The position numbers were made by a program, and so were the translations under genes. A DNA stretch of 64,000 nt from Silene conica (taxonomy: Eukaryota; Streptophyta; Magnoliopsida; Caryophyllales; Caryophyllaceae). Below, in pieces: positions 23,296 to 35,630 of the stretch. Position 1 is the stretch's first letter; each line of letters begins with the position of its first letter. The stretch is taken from NCBI GenBank assembly GCA_029255685.2, contig CM055319.2, forward strand, positions 15,656,247-15,720,246, given 5' to 3'. The notes under the pieces were generated by a model that was not told the DNA's origin, ran no database searches, and worked only from the letters and a program-made list of their open reading frames with translations.

Positions 23296-26200
23296 ATGGT
23301 GAGACCTAGGGCTGCTGATAACATTGTGCTGCAAGCAATTCAGCATTTGCTTGAGACTCAGAGACAGCAAGCAGGGAATGTTCCACGTCCTCCACCGCCA
23401 GGCAACGAGGCTAATCGTCCTGGTAGTTTCTCATGGATAGCTTCGCAGATGTCCCGTAGCCACGTGAAGACATATGGTGGCGAGGTTGATCCGGTAGCTC
23501 TTACCGAGTGGTTCAGGGAGATGGAGAGGAGCTTTGCTATGTATTCGGTGGGTAGAGAGGATAGAGTGCGGTTAGCCACTCACTTTCTTACCCTTCAGGC
23601 CGACAGGTGGTGGGCGTTGACAGGACCTACTTTTACTCATGACCCTCTGTTCGATTGGGATGCTTTTAAGGATAAGCTCGAGACGAGGTTCTATCCTAAA
23701 GAGCTCAGATCACAGCGACTCAAAGAATTTATGGATTTGAAGCAAGGCAAGATGTCAGTTCAGGAGTTCACAGACCGTTTCAACCAGCTAGCTCACTTCG
23801 ACTCGAGATTTGTTAGAGACGAGGCCGAGAGAGTCTACTTTTACCGTGGCAAGCTAGGGCCACGCATCGAGAGCATGGTTCGTCGTGACTCTACTTCTTT
23901 TGTGGAGGTATATGATGATGCTATTTGGGCTGAGAGTTCTATTCGTGCCATAGATGCTGAGACCCGTGCTGCTACTTCTAGTGTGACTCCTCACCAGAGA
24001 TCAGTGTACCAGGGGAAGAGACCATTTGTTCCTTCTACTTCTTCGCCTTCTTCTCAGAAGAAGCGTTTTGAGAGGTTTTCTGCTCCGGTTGCTAAGACCT
24101 TTGTTCACACCGACACAGCTGCTAGTGTTTGCCACCGTTGTGGTAAACCTTCTCATCCGGGTTTTGACTGTTTCAAGAATGCTTTCAAGTGCTACACTTG
24201 CAATGGATTTGGGCACAAGTCTTATGAGTGTCCTGAGAGGAACACCGCACTTGGCAAGGCTGCCACTGCTGCTGCAGCGACTAAGGGAGGAAAGCCGAAA
24301 GGGAAGATCTTCGTGATGACTAGGGCTGAGGCAGAGGCTCATCCAGACATTGTTGCCGGTATCTTTTATGTTCTTGGCGCTGAGTGCCTTATTTTATTCG
24401 ATACTGGAGCTTCTTTATCATTTATATCGACTCAGTTCGCCGACCGTCTAGCTCTTGTGTCTTCATTGGTTGAGGAGACTTCTATTTCCTTACATTCTGG
24501 AGACGTGTTTTCCTGCTCTTCGTCCCATAGGGATGTTCCTATTATTATTGGTCAAGCCACATTTCCAGCGGACTTACTGGGATTTCCTCTCGAGGAGTTT
24601 GACATTATCCTCGGTATGGATTGGTTATCGCGATACCATGCTCGCTTCGAGTGTCGCGACCAGAAAATCTGCTTGAGGAGTTCTTCAGGAGTTCGTGTTT
24701 CCTATAGGGGAACTCGCCCTCAAAGGGGTGTTCGTGTTATCTCTTCGATGAAAGCTTCTCATCTTCTTAGGAAGGCTTGCCAAGCCTTCCTGTGTGTTGT
24801 TACAGCTGCTAAACCATCGCTACCGAAGCTTGAGGATGTAGCCATTGTTTGTGAGTATCCAGATGTTTTCCCAGATGACTTGCCAGGGATACCGCCAGAG
24901 AGAGATGTGGAGTTTACTATTGAGCTTGTTCCAGGTACCGGACCGATTTCTAAAGCTCCTTACCGTATGGCTCCGCCAGAGTTGAAAGAGTTGAAGCAGC
25001 AATTGGAAGAGATGATCGAGAAAGGTTTCATTAGACCTAGTGCTTCTCAGTGGGGTGCTCCCGTCTTATTCGTTAAGAAGAAAGATGGTTCCATGAGACT
25101 TTGCATTGACTATAGAGAGTTGAACCGAGTGACCGTGAAGAACAGATATCCTTTGCCTAGGATAGATGATTTGTTTGATCAGTTGAGAGGTGCTTCGAGG
25201 TTTTCTAAGATTGATCTTCGATCGGGTTATCATCAGATTCCAGTGAGAGAGGCTGATATTGCGAAGACTGCTTTTCGTACCAGATATGGGCATTTTGAGT
25301 TTGTGTTTATGCCATTTGGGTTGACTAATGCACTGGCTATTTTTATGGATCAGATGAACCGTACTTTCAGTGAGTTCCTAGATACATGTGTTGTGGTTTT
25401 CATTGATGACATCTTGATATATTCGAAGACCGATGAGGAACATGCTGAGCATCTTCGATTGATTCTAGGGATTCTGCGCAGACAGAAATGGTTCGCAAAG
25501 TTTTCGAAGTGTGAATTTTGGCTCTCGAAAGTTGCCTTTTTAGGACATGTGATATCCAGCGAGGGTGTGATGGTAGATCCCGCGAAGATAGAGGCTGTGG
25601 TTGATTGGGAGAGTCCCAAGGATGTAGGAGAGATCCGTAGCTTTTTGGGTTTGGCAGGCTATTATCGTAGATTCGTTGAGGATTTCTCCAGATTAGCTCG
25701 CCCGATGACTCAGTTGCTGAAGAAAGAAGCCAAATTTGTGTGGACCGACAAGTGTGAGAGTTCTTTCCAGGAGTTGAAGACCAGATTGACCTCCGCTCCT
25801 ATACTTGCTTTGCCAGAGATCGGGGTTGACTTTGATGTGTATTGTGATGCTTCGATGTTAGGACTTGGATGCGTACTGATGCAGAATGGTAAGGTGATAG
25901 CATATTCATCTAGACAGTTGAGAGTTCATGAGGTGAACTATCCGACACATGATTTGGAGTTGGCTGCAGTTGTTCATGCTTTGAAGATGTGGCGTCATTA
26001 CCTGATTGGATCCCATTGCCGTATTTTCACAGATCACAAGAGTCTTAAGTACATTTTCACTCAGAAAGACCTTAACATGAGACAGAGACGTTGGCTAGAG
26101 TTGGTGAAAGATTACGACATCGAGTTGTTATATCATGAGGGAAAAGCCAATGTAGTTGCAGATGCGCTTAGCCGCAAGACTTCTCACTCGATGAGTGCCA

Positions 26201-27603
26201 TGAGAGTATTGCCCGATGAGTTGTGTTCCGAGTTCCGGAAGCTGAGATTAGAGATGGTGGGTAATGGTTTTGATTGGTTAGCTGCTATGACTGCCGAGCC
26301 ATCTTTATATTGGGAGATTCGCCAGAGTTTGCCTTCAGATGCCGATTTCAGGAAGTTCGAGGCTAAGATTTCGAGTGGTGTTACACCTGACTTGGTGATT
26401 GATGCTGATGGTTTCCTTAGGTTCCGTGGTAGGATGTATGTTCCTGTCGTGCCAGATTTGAGGAAGAGGGTCCTTGATGAGGCTCACTTGTCACCGTATT
26501 CCGTTCATCCAGGAGGAGAGAAGATGCACAAGGATTTGAGACTTATGTTTTGGTGGCCTGGTATGAAGAAGGAGATCTTGGATTATGTTAGTAGGTGCTT
26601 GACTTGTCAACAAGTCAAGATAGAGCATAGGAGACCTGGTGGTTTGCTACAGCCGCTTCCCGTTCCTCAGTGGAAGTGGGGATGCATATCTATGGATTTT
26701 GTGACGGCTTTGCCTAAGACTGTGGGAGGCAAAGATGCGATTTGGGTTATTGTTGATCGTCTAACTAAGTGTGCCAGATTCGTGCCGATCAGAGAGACAT
26801 GGGATATGGACCGTTTAGCCAGGGCTTATATTGCTGAGATAGTCCGCTATCATGGTGTCCCGAGGGAGATAGTTTCAGATCGAGATCCGAGATTTTGTTC
26901 CAGGTTCTGGAAGGCTTTGCAGGAGGCTATGGGTAGCCGTTTGTTGATGAGCACCGCATTTCATGCCGCGACCGATGGGCAATCCGAGAGGACCATACAG
27001 ACACTAGAGGATTTACTCCGCGCTTGTACCCTTGATTTTCAGAGTTCTTGGGAGCAGTGTTTGCCGTTGGTAGAGTTTTCTTACAACAACAGTTATCATG
27101 CTTCCATTGGTATGGCTCCGTACGAGGCTCTTTATGGTCGGAAGTGCTATGCTGATGTCCGCCGTAGACCCTTAGAGTTTGAGGTGGGTGACCGAGTCTT
27201 CTTGAGAGTGTCTCCGATGAAGGGTGTTAAGAGGTTTGGAGTTAAGGGCAAGTTGAGCCCTAAGTATATTGGACCTTTTGAGATCGTGAAGAGGATTGGT
27301 GCTGCTGCTTACCGATTGGACTTGCCTCCTAGTTTGGGCAAGGTTCATAGCGTTTTTCATGTTTCCCAGCTCCGTAAGTATGTTAGTGACCCGAGTCATG
27401 TTCTGCCTAGAGAGATCGAGAACTTGGAGCCGAGTCTTGCTTTCGAGGAGCGTCCTGTGAAGATCCTAGACCGTCAGGATAGGAAGCTTAGGAGCAAGGT
27501 GGTGCCGCTAGTGAAGATCCTTTGGCGTTGCGGTGATGTTGAGGAGCAGACATGGGAGACTGAGGCATCGATGCGTATCGCGCATCCTTCTCTTTTCGAT
27601 TGA
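23296..27603 (+). CDS. Gypsy Gag-Pol polyprotein, 1435 aa
   Basis: One uninterrupted frame from ATG 23296. Order: Gag (residues about 1-270); two CCHC knuckles, [14 protein letters not shown] (about 279) and [14 protein letters not shown] (about 299); aspartic protease LFDTGAS (about 369); reverse transcriptase with FIDD at 702-705; RNase H from FDVYCDAS (846); integrase with an HHCC finger (about 1062-1105) and D, D, E in SMDF, SDRDPRF and GQSERT; GPF module; and a chromodomain-like tail (VKILWR, WETEASM). Two oddities: the usual LTNAPA of RT reads LTNALA, and the stretch normally found between LYGRKC and YADVRRR (about 45-50 residues) is absent in frame. The polyprotein builds virus-like particles, copies the RNA and integrates the cDNA. 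Confidence 0.95.
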   Translation: MVRPRAADNIVLQAIQHLLETQRQQAGNVPRPPPPGNEANRPGSFSWIASQMSRSHVKTYGGEVDPVALTEWFREMERSFAMYSVGREDRVRLATHFLTLQADRWWALTGPTFTHDPLFDWDAFKDKLETRFYPKELRSQRLKEFMDLKQGKMSVQEFTDRFNQLAHFDSRFVRDEAERVYFYRGKLGPRIESMVRRDSTSFVEVYDDAIWAESSIRAIDAETRAATSSVTPHQRSVYQGKRPFVPSTSSPSSQKKRFERFSAPVAKTFVHTDTAASVCHRCGKPSHPGFDCFKNAFKCYTCNGFGHKSYECPERNTALGKAATAAAATKGGKPKGKIFVMTRAEAEAHPDIVAGIFYVLGAECLILFDTGASLSFISTQFADRLALVSSLVEETSISLHSGDVFSCSSSHRDVPIIIGQATFPADLLGFPLEEFDIILGMDWLSRYHARFECRDQKICLRSSSGVRVSYRGTRPQRGVRVISSMKASHLLRKACQAFLCVVTAAKPSLPKLEDVAIVCEYPDVFPDDLPGIPPERDVEFTIELVPGTGPISKAPYRMAPPELKELKQQLEEMIEKGFIRPSASQWGAPVLFVKKKDGSMRLCIDYRELNRVTVKNRYPLPRIDDLFDQLRGASRFSKIDLRSGYHQIPVREADIAKTAFRTRYGHFEFVFMPFGLTNALAIFMDQMNRTFSEFLDTCVVVFIDDILIYSKTDEEHAEHLRLILGILRRQKWFAKFSKCEFWLSKVAFLGHVISSEGVMVDPAKIEAVVDWESPKDVGEIRSFLGLAGYYRRFVEDFSRLARPMTQLLKKEAKFVWTDKCESSFQELKTRLTSAPILALPEIGVDFDVYCDASMLGLGCVLMQNGKVIAYSSRQLRVHEVNYPTHDLELAAVVHALKMWRHYLIGSHCRIFTDHKSLKYIFTQKDLNMRQRRWLELVKDYDIELLYHEGKANVVADALSRKTSHSMSAMRVLPDELCSEFRKLRLEMVGNGFDWLAAMTAEPSLYWEIRQSLPSDADFRKFEAKISSGVTPDLVIDADGFLRFRGRMYVPVVPDLRKRVLDEAHLSPYSVHPGGEKMHKDLRLMFWWPGMKKEILDYVSRCLTCQQVKIEHRRPGGLLQPLPVPQWKWGCISMDFVTALPKTVGGKDAIWVIVDRLTKCARFVPIRETWDMDRLARAYIAEIVRYHGVPREIVSDRDPRFCSRFWKALQEAMGSRLLMSTAFHAATDGQSERTIQTLEDLLRACTLDFQSSWEQCLPLVEFSYNNSYHASIGMAPYEALYGRKCYADVRRRPLEFEVGDRVFLRVSPMKGVKRFGVKGKLSPKYIGPFEIVKRIGAAAYRLDLPPSLGKVHSVFHVSQLRKYVSDPSHVLPREIENLEPSLAFEERPVKILDRQDRKLRSKVVPLVKILWRCGDVEEQTWETEASMRIAHPSLFD

Positions 27604-27659
27604 GGTAGGGTTAGTTAGAATTTATCTCCGTCCGAGTTTCGAGGACGAAACTTTTTGAA

Positions 27660-27670
27660 GTTGGGGTGAT
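27660..27670 (+). promoter_or_regulatory. Polypurine tract
   Basis: GTTGGGGTGAT lies immediately before the 3' LTR. It would prime plus-strand synthesis. The preceding GTTTCGAGGACGAAAC is conserved in the same place across related elements. Confidence 0.7.
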
Positions 27671-30534
27671 TGTAACATCCCGTATTTTCGTAAAATCTAA
27701 TTTAATCGTTTTAAATTATTTTACGTAATAAAATAATATTTTAATAATTTAATTCGGAAGATTTTAATTTAATTAGTAAGATCCGTCTTAAGAACCTTAA
27801 GTCCTTAAGACGAATAATACTTGGTGAACTTAAACTCGTATCATAAATATCCGTTCAAGTGTCCGACCCATTTAATTGACTCGGAAAGGACAGTCCATAA
27901 AACCCCACTAAACCCTTCCATCGACACATTGCTTCCTCCTTCAAACATTTCACTGTAAAAATAATTCTCACAAAACCTCCATTTTATTCACCTCTTTTTG
28001 AGGAATCCTTCATCATCCGTTCATCGATTTGAGGTAACAATAACATTTTCGGAATCCTCATTCGATTTCCAAGCCATCTATCACTTTCTTTTTATAAATC
28101 CTTAACTCTGAAAATGGGGCTGTTTTCTCTTATTTCCGTTTTAAGGGCTTAAAACCCGTTTTCTATGTTGTAGGTGTTGGCTTAGAGGATCCGGAGATCG
28201 ATAGCTTCGTTGTTGAGGAAGATCTTTAGCCGGATAAGCTTGAAAGGTGACGATAATGAGAAACTCGGCCTTTATGTGTATATTAGCACTTTTGTTGTGA
28301 TTTTCCATATGGTTTCTCATTTTGTTAAAAGGATTATGTTTAATGAACTTAGAAGCATGCCTAGGATTGTTCTTATGTGAGAAATCCATGTCTTATGATG
28401 TTGTTACATGTTCATATGCTATTTTCAGTTTTTCACAAAGTTAAGACGGATACTTGATATAATTGCTTGAGGATTGTTATGGGAATTATGTGCTGTTAGA
28501 TTAGTTGTTTTTAGTGTTTGATAATGTTGGGAAATCACCAATTGTAGTCTTGCTTGAGTTGTGGTGTCGAATTATGAAGTTTTCAGTAGTTTGCGATTTT
28601 GCGATTTTCGTATCAGGCTCTCTGAGCCGGTCGACCGACCGGCCGCCGGTCGACCGGCTTGGAGTGTCTCTTCGTGTTTTTGACGATTTTTGGAATATTG
28701 GCCTTGGACTGCCAGACGGCCGACCGGCTGCCTGCCGACCGGCTGGTAGTCAATTTTGTCTAGGGTTGTTTGCGTAAAGCCTAGGAAGAAAGGGAGCCCA
28801 GCCGGCAGACCGGCCGCCTGCCAGCCGGCTGGGAGTACGTGTGGGGATGGTTTGCGAGTTTATGAAGGCTAGGGTATTGGGTTCCCAGCCGGCCTACCGG
28901 CTGCCTGCCGACCGGCTGGGAGTCCTTTGTGGTTCCTTGTGTCGAAAAAGGGAAGTTTGAGAAGGTCACCAGCCGGCCGACCGGCTGCCTGCCGACCGGC
29001 TGGGGACTCCTGTAGATTATTTTGAAATCGAAATTTATTTGTAACTTTCAAACGGTTGATCGGTTTTGATTGAAACTCGTTTTGTATACCCGTGTCATGT
29101 ATTTGAGGTCCCCGGAGGATGGGCAACATTTTATTGGGTTCGGGAATGGAGTAAGGATAGAGACCCCCCGGTCGGGTAACCGAAAGGGAAACCGGCTCTC
29201 CCTCAACTTAGTTCTCGGGGTCAGTTAAGTGTTGATTAGAAGTTAAGAAAAGTAGAACTATAGATTAGTTCATAGACTTTGGTTGATATTGTATTGATGC
29301 GTATTAAGTTATGCCTTAAGCTGGCCTCTGAGCCCTATATGTGTATGTTTGTCGTGTCTGGAACATGCCTTAAGCTGGCCTCTGAGTTCAGACATGTGTG
29401 ATAGTGATCGCGTCAGATCATGCCTTAAGTTGGCCTCTGAGTCTGACGAGTAGAGCAGCTGCACAACGGGGTAGCTAAGGAACTGACACCTTGCCTGGAG
29501 TGCAGATGTTTGGTGCTAGAACATGCCTTAAGCTGGCCTCTGAGTTTAGTACCTTGTGATGTGGTGAAGGGACATGCCTTAAGCTGGCCTCTGAGTCCTT
29601 TACTTTTGGATGCTAGTCTATGCCTTAAGTTGGCCGCTGAGTCTAGTGTCTTGCTGATTGGCAGGTCCATGCCTTAAGTTGGCCTCTGAGTCCTCGCTTG
29701 CTGAATGTTTGGTGTTTAGGTTATGTCTTAAGCTGACCGCTGAACCTTTTCACTTGCTGAACGTTTTGGTATTAGGTTATGTCTTAAGTTGACCGCTGAA
29801 CCTTTTACTTGCTGAATTTATCTGCTTACCTTGAGTGGGTACGTGTCAGATATAGATATCGATAGTGATGAGTAAATGTATATCTGTTGAGTTATGGTTT
29901 GATCATCCAAGGCATTGGGTGACTCTTAATTCGGTTTCATAAATAGTTGGATTGAAAGACCCCCCGACTGGGCAACCAGTAGGGAAACCGGCTCTCCTTC
30001 CTAATTGTTTATGAAGTTGGTTGAGAGCCGTGCAATATAATCGCATGATAGTAAGAGATCAGATGATGAGATGTTTATGCTTCACATGTTGATATATGTT
30101 GGAGTATTCTGTATTGTTTTATGTGTTACGTGTTGTCACAAAAGGTGGCTAGGAGAACTCTAGTCACTCCCCACTGATTGTGGCGTACATGTTTTCATGT
30201 ATGTAGGTACATGCAGGTTGGAGATGGGTTCACGAGAGGGCTAGCGAGTGATGATCCTGCTGTCATCATATGACTTACCTTGTATCGTTTAGCTGGACTC
30301 GTAGTGTTACTTTCGTTTTGGTGCCTGTAGGGATGTTCCATCCCAGGCTGATGTATATATTTGTTTCCAATACTTAGAACTGTTACTTATCTATTTTGGT
30401 TTTAATTTAGTTTCAGTTTCTGTTCAGTTTAAGACTTCTCGCATGTTGTTCAATTACTTTAAAAAGTTTTAAATTCCGCTGCATTTTTGGTACTTTTATG
30501 TGTTTATATTTCCGCTTTCGCGAGGGGTTTTACA
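27671..30534 (+). repeat. 3' LTR (2864 bp)
   Basis: Near-identical to the 5' LTR but 56 bp shorter. The missing stretch runs from the loop of hairpin 1 to the loop of hairpin 2. Confidence 0.92.
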
Positions 30535-30539
30535 GAGCC

Positions 30540-31963
30540 GATTTCCCTTTCGGTTGCCCGACCGGGGGGTCTCTATCCTCACTCTATTCCCGAACCCAAT
30601 ATAGTGTCGCCCGAGCTTCGGGGACTCCAAACATGCATACGAAGCTTACAGAAAAAGAATCAATGTAATCCGATATGTGAATCAAAAGTTATAAGCAATT
30701 TATTATGCATCAGGGGCTCTCAGCCGGTTGGCCACAGGCGGCCGGTCAACCGGCTGAGAGTCCTTTACTCTTCAGCCGACAATACTCAAAAACAACATAA
30801 AAGGCCTCCCAGCCGGCCGGCCGGCTGCCGGTCCACCGGCTGGGGACTCCTTCCTTTCTCGCATAAACAACACATAACACACAATAGGGACTCCCAGCCG
30901 GCCGGCCGGCTGCCGGTCCACCGACTGGGGACCCTTTTTCCCAAATTTCTCGAAAATCAAACAATGCAATGAGGGACTCTGAGCCGGCTGGTCGGCCGCC
31001 GGTCGGTCGACCGGCTCAGAGCCTCTGATCGCGCATTTCTTAAATTTCGCCATTTCCAATTCATTCAACACTTTACTAATCCGTCTTAAACATGTTTTTA
31101 CGCTACAATACAACATTTCCCACATGTATACAACATCAATTACACATAAGAACATGTATTCAAACAACCAATTCAAGAGTTAACAAGAAAATCCCAAATA
31201 AACCGGTCTTAACATGTATACTCCTAAATTCACTTTCTCATCAAATTCTTCCTCAAATCTTCACCAAAATCAGATTATGAGACATTATTAGAACATTAAA
31301 GAACTTAAAAACCATACTAACTTCATCAAAACACATTAAAATCACATAAAGTGCTAATTTAGACAAAAGGCCGAGTTTTCTCATTATCGTCACCTTTACT
31401 CCGCGAATGCTCCGGTTTACTCTTCAAGGATCACAAGCTCTTCCTCTGGGTTGTTATTAGCTCCACCTTCAAGCACAAAAACACAGATTAAAGGGTAATT
31501 TCGTGATTAGGGAAAAACAGCCCCGAAATGAAGTTTCACGAAATTGAAAATGAAAGCGATAGAAAGATCATAAATCTAGCAAGGATTCCGAATATGTAAC
31601 TTTTACCTTGATTTGATGAACGGATGATGAAGAATTAACCAAAAGAAGATGAGGATTAAGGAGGTTTTAAGAAGATGAAGTTTACTGTATTCTTATTTGA
31701 GGTTGAAGGATTAAATCGACATATTTGGGTTTAAGGGGTTTATAAGTTGTCCTTTCACCTTTATTGAGTCGGGTTTACTCTATTCAAGCGAAACGGAAAA
31801 AGTGAAGCGGTTTGATATAAAATGAACAAGGCATCTTAAGCTTAAACGATTTTTAAGACGAACTTAACGGAAATCTTAAAAACGTAAATTACAATTATTA
31901 TTAAATTCCGTGAATTACTTTATTTTAAGAAGACATTCCTTTACAAAAATACGGGATGTTACA
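30540..31963 (-). repeat. 5' LTR of gag-only element, outer part
   Basis: Continues the LTR after the second GAGCC (30535-30539) and ends CGGGATGTTACA. It matches 15530-16951 with scattered substitutions and small deletions. Confidence 0.85.
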
Positions 31964-32380
31964 AACAAGACACTAGACTCAGAGGCGACATCACAACGCA
32001 TGGACTAGCATCCAAAAGTGAAGGACTCAGAGGCCAGCTTAAGGCATGTCCCTTCACTGCATCACAAGACACTAGACTCAGAGGCCAGCTTAAGGTATGT
32101 TCTAGCATCAACATCTGCATTCCGGGCAAGGTGTCAGTACCTTAGCTACCCCGTTGTGCAGCTGCTCTACTCGTTAGACTCAGAGGCCAACTTAAGGCAT
32201 GTTCCAACGCGATCACAAATAAACATGTCTGGGCTCAGAGTCCAGTTTAAGGCATATCCCAGACACGACAACCATACACATATAGGGCTCAGAGGCCAGC
32301 TTAAGGCATATCCCCATATATGACAACAAGCTCACGTATTAAGCTCAGAGGCTAGCTTAAGGCATACCTTAATACGCATC
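31964..32380 (-). repeat. Hairpin repeats in the solo LTR, right part
   Basis: Continuation of the solo-LTR array: repeated CAGAGGCCAGCTTAAGGCAT cores with arms such as GACACTAGACT and TCTAGC near 31970-32110, and TATATGG/CCATATA near 32275-32325. It was cut off from its left part by the insertion at 14132. Confidence 0.8.
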
Positions 32381-33059
32381 AATACAATATCATCCAAAGA
32401 TAGAAACTAATCTATAGTTCTACTTTCTTATACTTCTAATCAACACTTAATTGATCCCGGGAACTAAGTTGAGGGAGAGTCGGTTTCCCTTTCGGTTACC
32501 CGACCGGGGGGTCTCTATCCTCTCTCCATTCCCGAACCCAATAAAGTGTCGCCCATCCTCCGGGGACCTCAAACTCACATAAGCAAGAGATAACCAAGTT
32601 CAACAACAATTATGACTAACTTAAGACTTTCATTCCACAAGTCTAAGGGTCATTAAACACTTAACTAGGTCCACTAGTTCTCTTTACAAACCTACGATAA
32701 GATTAACTTAAGAGGAGAACAACATTCTAAACTTGATTACCAACTACCCATTACTAATAAATGATAACTAACTTTGGCTAGTAAACAACACTCTAGAATG
32801 TTGCTTGCTCACTACCCATTAACCATGACTTTAAACATCATAACAATGTTACTCAAGCATCTTAAACAACTTAGAAAGAAACCTTACAACAAGTGATTTA
32901 AGGATTAACATGAGGCAATTAGCTAATCACTTTACCTAGCCTAACATACATTCTAAACCAAGTAAATATACTCATAAACATAGCATAAACATCACTTAAA
33001 CAATTGGGAAACAAATACCCAAAACAATCACGAAACAATAAAAACACACGAAGTTACAG

Positions 33060-33150
33060 GCCATTTGCGCAGCCTGCGCATTGGGGTTGCGCAGCTGCGC
33101 CTCACTTGCGCAGCCTACGCTCTGACTTGCGCAGCCTGCGCCCCTGCACG
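33060..33150. repeat. TGCGCAG dyad cluster in the solo LTR
   Basis: Repeated TGCGCAG-CTGCGC units, for example TTGCGCAGCCTGCGC and TTGCGCAGCTGCGCC. They sit where the sister LTRs carry AGCCGG/CCGGCT dyads. Confidence 0.8.
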
Positions 33151-34205
33151 GGCAGGCTGTTTCACGGGATTTTCCTGCAATTCCACAATTCATCCAGATT
33201 TTCGACAATGATTCTACACTATGATTTCAAGCTATAAATCCTTCCTACCAGCACATATAATCCCATAACAATCCCAAATGTACATCAAACATGATTATTG
33301 AACAATCAAAACACAATTTATGAACAATCTTTGTATCCGTCTTAAGAGCATGAAATCTGAAAAATGAGTAAACAATCATATGAATACCAAATTAAACATG
33401 TGAATGTCACTTAAAATCAAACCTAGCATGCTTCTAAGTCCTAAACAACAACAAACATCATCAAAATCAGAAACTTTCATCATAAACACCAAGAACATGC
33501 TATTTTAACAATAAAGGCCGAGTTTCTCATTATCGTCACCTTAAAATTTCTTAAACCAACAAGAATCCGACTCCAAGCTACTCCTTTTGTCCAAGTCCGC
33601 GCTAGAAACACAACAACCATCCGTAAACCTCGATAAACGTGACCTTAGGGTCACGGCCAGAATATAAGACGGAATTATTTTGGGTAAAAACTTACCTAGA
33701 AAGATGGAGGGCGAGAAGAGGAATCCGTGGCCGCGAAAATCGCCTCAATCAGATAAGAAACGAAGATTCTATGAGAGTTTTAAGATTGAAGGAGGAGGAA
33801 ATCAAAAATGGTGATTGTTTCTTTTATCAAATCTGAAAAATGAAATGAAGGAGGGAGGTAGAAGATGGTGGGGTTAGGGTTTTATGAGGAAAAAGAGGGG
33901 AAATGGGTCCATTAACAAGTTAGGCCCATGAGACAAGTTTTAAGACGGTTCAAGCTAAGAACACCGACTTAAGATAACTATAAACTTAAGACGATATAAA
34001 TATTTCCGGACTATGAAATTAAAATGCCAAGACGTAAATTACGCAATTAAATAAAATATTATTTAAACCCTTTTAAATATTCTCACATAAATTAATCAGT
34101 TATTTAAAAGAAATTCTAAAAATTACGAAATATAAATTATTTCGCGAACTTGGACTTAAAATCATTAAATTTCCAAGTCCCGAAATATTGGGATGTTACA
34201 GCCGT

Positions 34206-35279
34206 CTTTTAGGGGGTGCGGGCCGTGCGGTTGCACAGGGCTCCCGATTTTTAGGTCCTAATAAAGTTAAATTAAGAATATATATCAATTAGTAAGATTA
34301 TTAATTATGAAATGTAGAATGGCACAATGGTTTAGCTTGTAACTTTTTGGGCTTTTCCATATTCATGCATCTCAGGTTTGATTCTCCATAACTACACTTT
34401 TTCATTTTTTTCCAAAATCTTATCTATATTAATACAAAAACATTTAATGATTTCTCGTGAAGCCACGTCATAATCCAAAATTTAATTTTTTTCCACAACA
34501 AAGTTTACTTAATTAATTTCTGTATAACTCCCTACATTTATCTTCGTTGTGGAAATACTACGGTCTAATTATGATTTATTTCTTAAACAATAATTTCTAC
34601 ATAAACGATTATATTTATAACGTCAACTTATATATTATATATTATATATTATAATGTTAATGTCGATTTGTACATAATTATTAAATAACGATTTATGACT
34701 AATAATCAATACTACAATAAATAATACATAATTATCATAATTACAATAAATATTAGTAAGAAATTATATTTTATAGTGATATTTACATTTTTAGGTATTC
34801 GATTTGATGTTCCAAAACATAATTTGAACGTGCATTTGAACGTATTGTCCCATAACAAAAGCTGAGTACAAAATATTCACGTATTATGGTCACTATTAAA
34901 TGTTAATTATCCACGATAATTTTCCTAAAAATAAACATGTGCAATTTTGCATTGGTCGAAAACTAGTTACTTTTAATGGACTAAGTTATAACTATATTTC
35001 AAAATTTATTGGATTCATTTCATTTAAAACTATTTTTTTTCTTAACTCTTTCTTTTTCTAATATGCAAAGTTGTCTACAAAAAACATACAATAGTGTCGA
35101 ACATTTACGTTATACGTGTATAGTAAGTAGTATAAAATAAATAAATTATAAACATTTCCGTATATTGAAAAATAAATCTTATAACAAAATAACATTTTAT
35201 ACAAGCAATGTAAATAGTGAGATTGAGGCCAATTTTCAAAATTTTGAACAGGGCCCCCGAAATATCGAAGACGGCCCTG
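34206..35279. mobile_element. Body of the hAT element
   Basis: The uninterrupted main part of the hAT inserted in the zinc-finger gene. It carries CAGGGCTCCCG near the left end and its inverted partner CAGGGCCCCCG near the right end. No transposase reading is visible. It differs from the copy at 36129 mainly in a short ATATATT run and point changes. Confidence 0.85.
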
Positions 35280-35287
35280 CTCTTGAT

Positions 35288-35630
35288 AAATACAAGCCAT
35301 GAGACATTGACTGAAACCCAAAGGGACAAGACGAGGCAATTTGGAAGATTCTCCATTACTCTCCTCATCAAGTCCAACATTCTGTGGCTCTTCATCAATG
35401 CAGGGTTTTGGCTGATTTTGAGACTCAATATTTTCGGGTTGTTGGGCAGTACTTAAAGTGATTTTCGGTGAATCACTTGAATTGGAGTTTGTTTGGAGGT
35501 TTTCATTTTCTGGTGTCTCATCATCAACTGAATGACCCCTATCAGAAGGGCGTTTTTTTTGGGGGAACTGTGAAAGAGTTTGATCAACTTCACTAAAGGA
35601 TTCAGAACCTGGCATTTCCATGGTTTGTTT
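35288..35630 (-). pseudogene. C2H2 zinc-finger gene, 5' part
   Basis: Starts ATG at 35621 with MEMPGSESFSEVDQTLSQF and continues through a Ser/Asn/Gln-rich low-complexity N-terminus to EEPQNVGLDEESNGESSKLP and RLVPLGFSQCL. It then meets the hAT target duplication. Across the insertion the frame continues in the 3' part with EPQKVGLREESKGESSKLP, so the gene held repeated copies of this module. The start and promoter are the source of, or a sister to, the four tandem copies at 5.6-12 kb. Confidence 0.8.

Larger units (their letters stand above)
20210..30534 (+). mobile_element. Full-length Ty3/gypsy chromovirus-like retrotransposon
   Basis: A complete 10.3-kb element: 5' LTR 20210-23129, Met-tRNA primer site at 23131, one gag-pol frame, polypurine tract before 27671, 3' LTR 27671-30534. 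GAGCC duplication flanks it. A C-terminal chromodomain-like segment after integrase suggests a Tekay/Del-type chromovirus. LTRs are nearly identical apart from a 56-bp deletion, so insertion was recent. It is the innermost and youngest layer of the nest. It may be expressed, but a shortened integrase linker leaves its activity uncertain. Confidence 0.93.
14132..31963 (-). mobile_element. Gag-only gypsy element (minus strand), split by nesting
   Basis: 3' LTR 14132-16951; internal domain 16952-18817; 5' LTR 18818-20209 continued at 30540-31963. The LTRs are about 2.82 kb each. The primer site TTGGTATCAGAGC lies next to the 5' LTR at about 18804-18816 and a GATGGGGTGAT polypurine tract next to the 3' LTR. 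The internal domain is only 1.87 kb and codes for a decayed Gag; protease, RT and integrase are gone. Flanks share AACA (14128-14131 and 31964-31967) and rejoin into a continuous solo LTR. It would need proteins in trans. Confidence 0.85.
13224..34200 (-). mobile_element. Gypsy solo LTR, split by a nested element
   Basis: In minus orientation it begins TGTAACATCCC at 34200 and ends GGGGTTTTACA at 13224. The 5-bp duplication GCCGT is at 13219-13223 and 34201-34205. The two parts (13224-14131 and 31964-34200, about 3.15 kb together) form one LTR with no internal domain, so this is a solo LTR left by LTR-LTR recombination. It carries hairpin repeats of the same kind as the plus-strand element plus a cluster of TGCGCAG/CTGCGC dyads at 33060-33150. 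Confidence 0.85.
13215..35279. mobile_element. hAT transposon hosting nested retroelements
   Basis: The terminal repeats are CAGGGCCGT at 13215 and GACGGCCCTG ending at 35279. The 8-bp target duplication CTCTTGAT is exact at 13207-13214 and 35280-35287, diagnostic for hAT. Without the 21-kb LTR insertion the element is only about 1.08 kb (9 bp plus 34206-35279), has no transposase and is non-autonomous. It inserted into the coding region of the zinc-finger gene. A sister copy is at 36129-37282. Confidence 0.9.

Noticed and set aside
24026-24342. Frames overlapping the gypsy polyprotein
   Set aside because: Shadows of the intact gag-pol in other frames.
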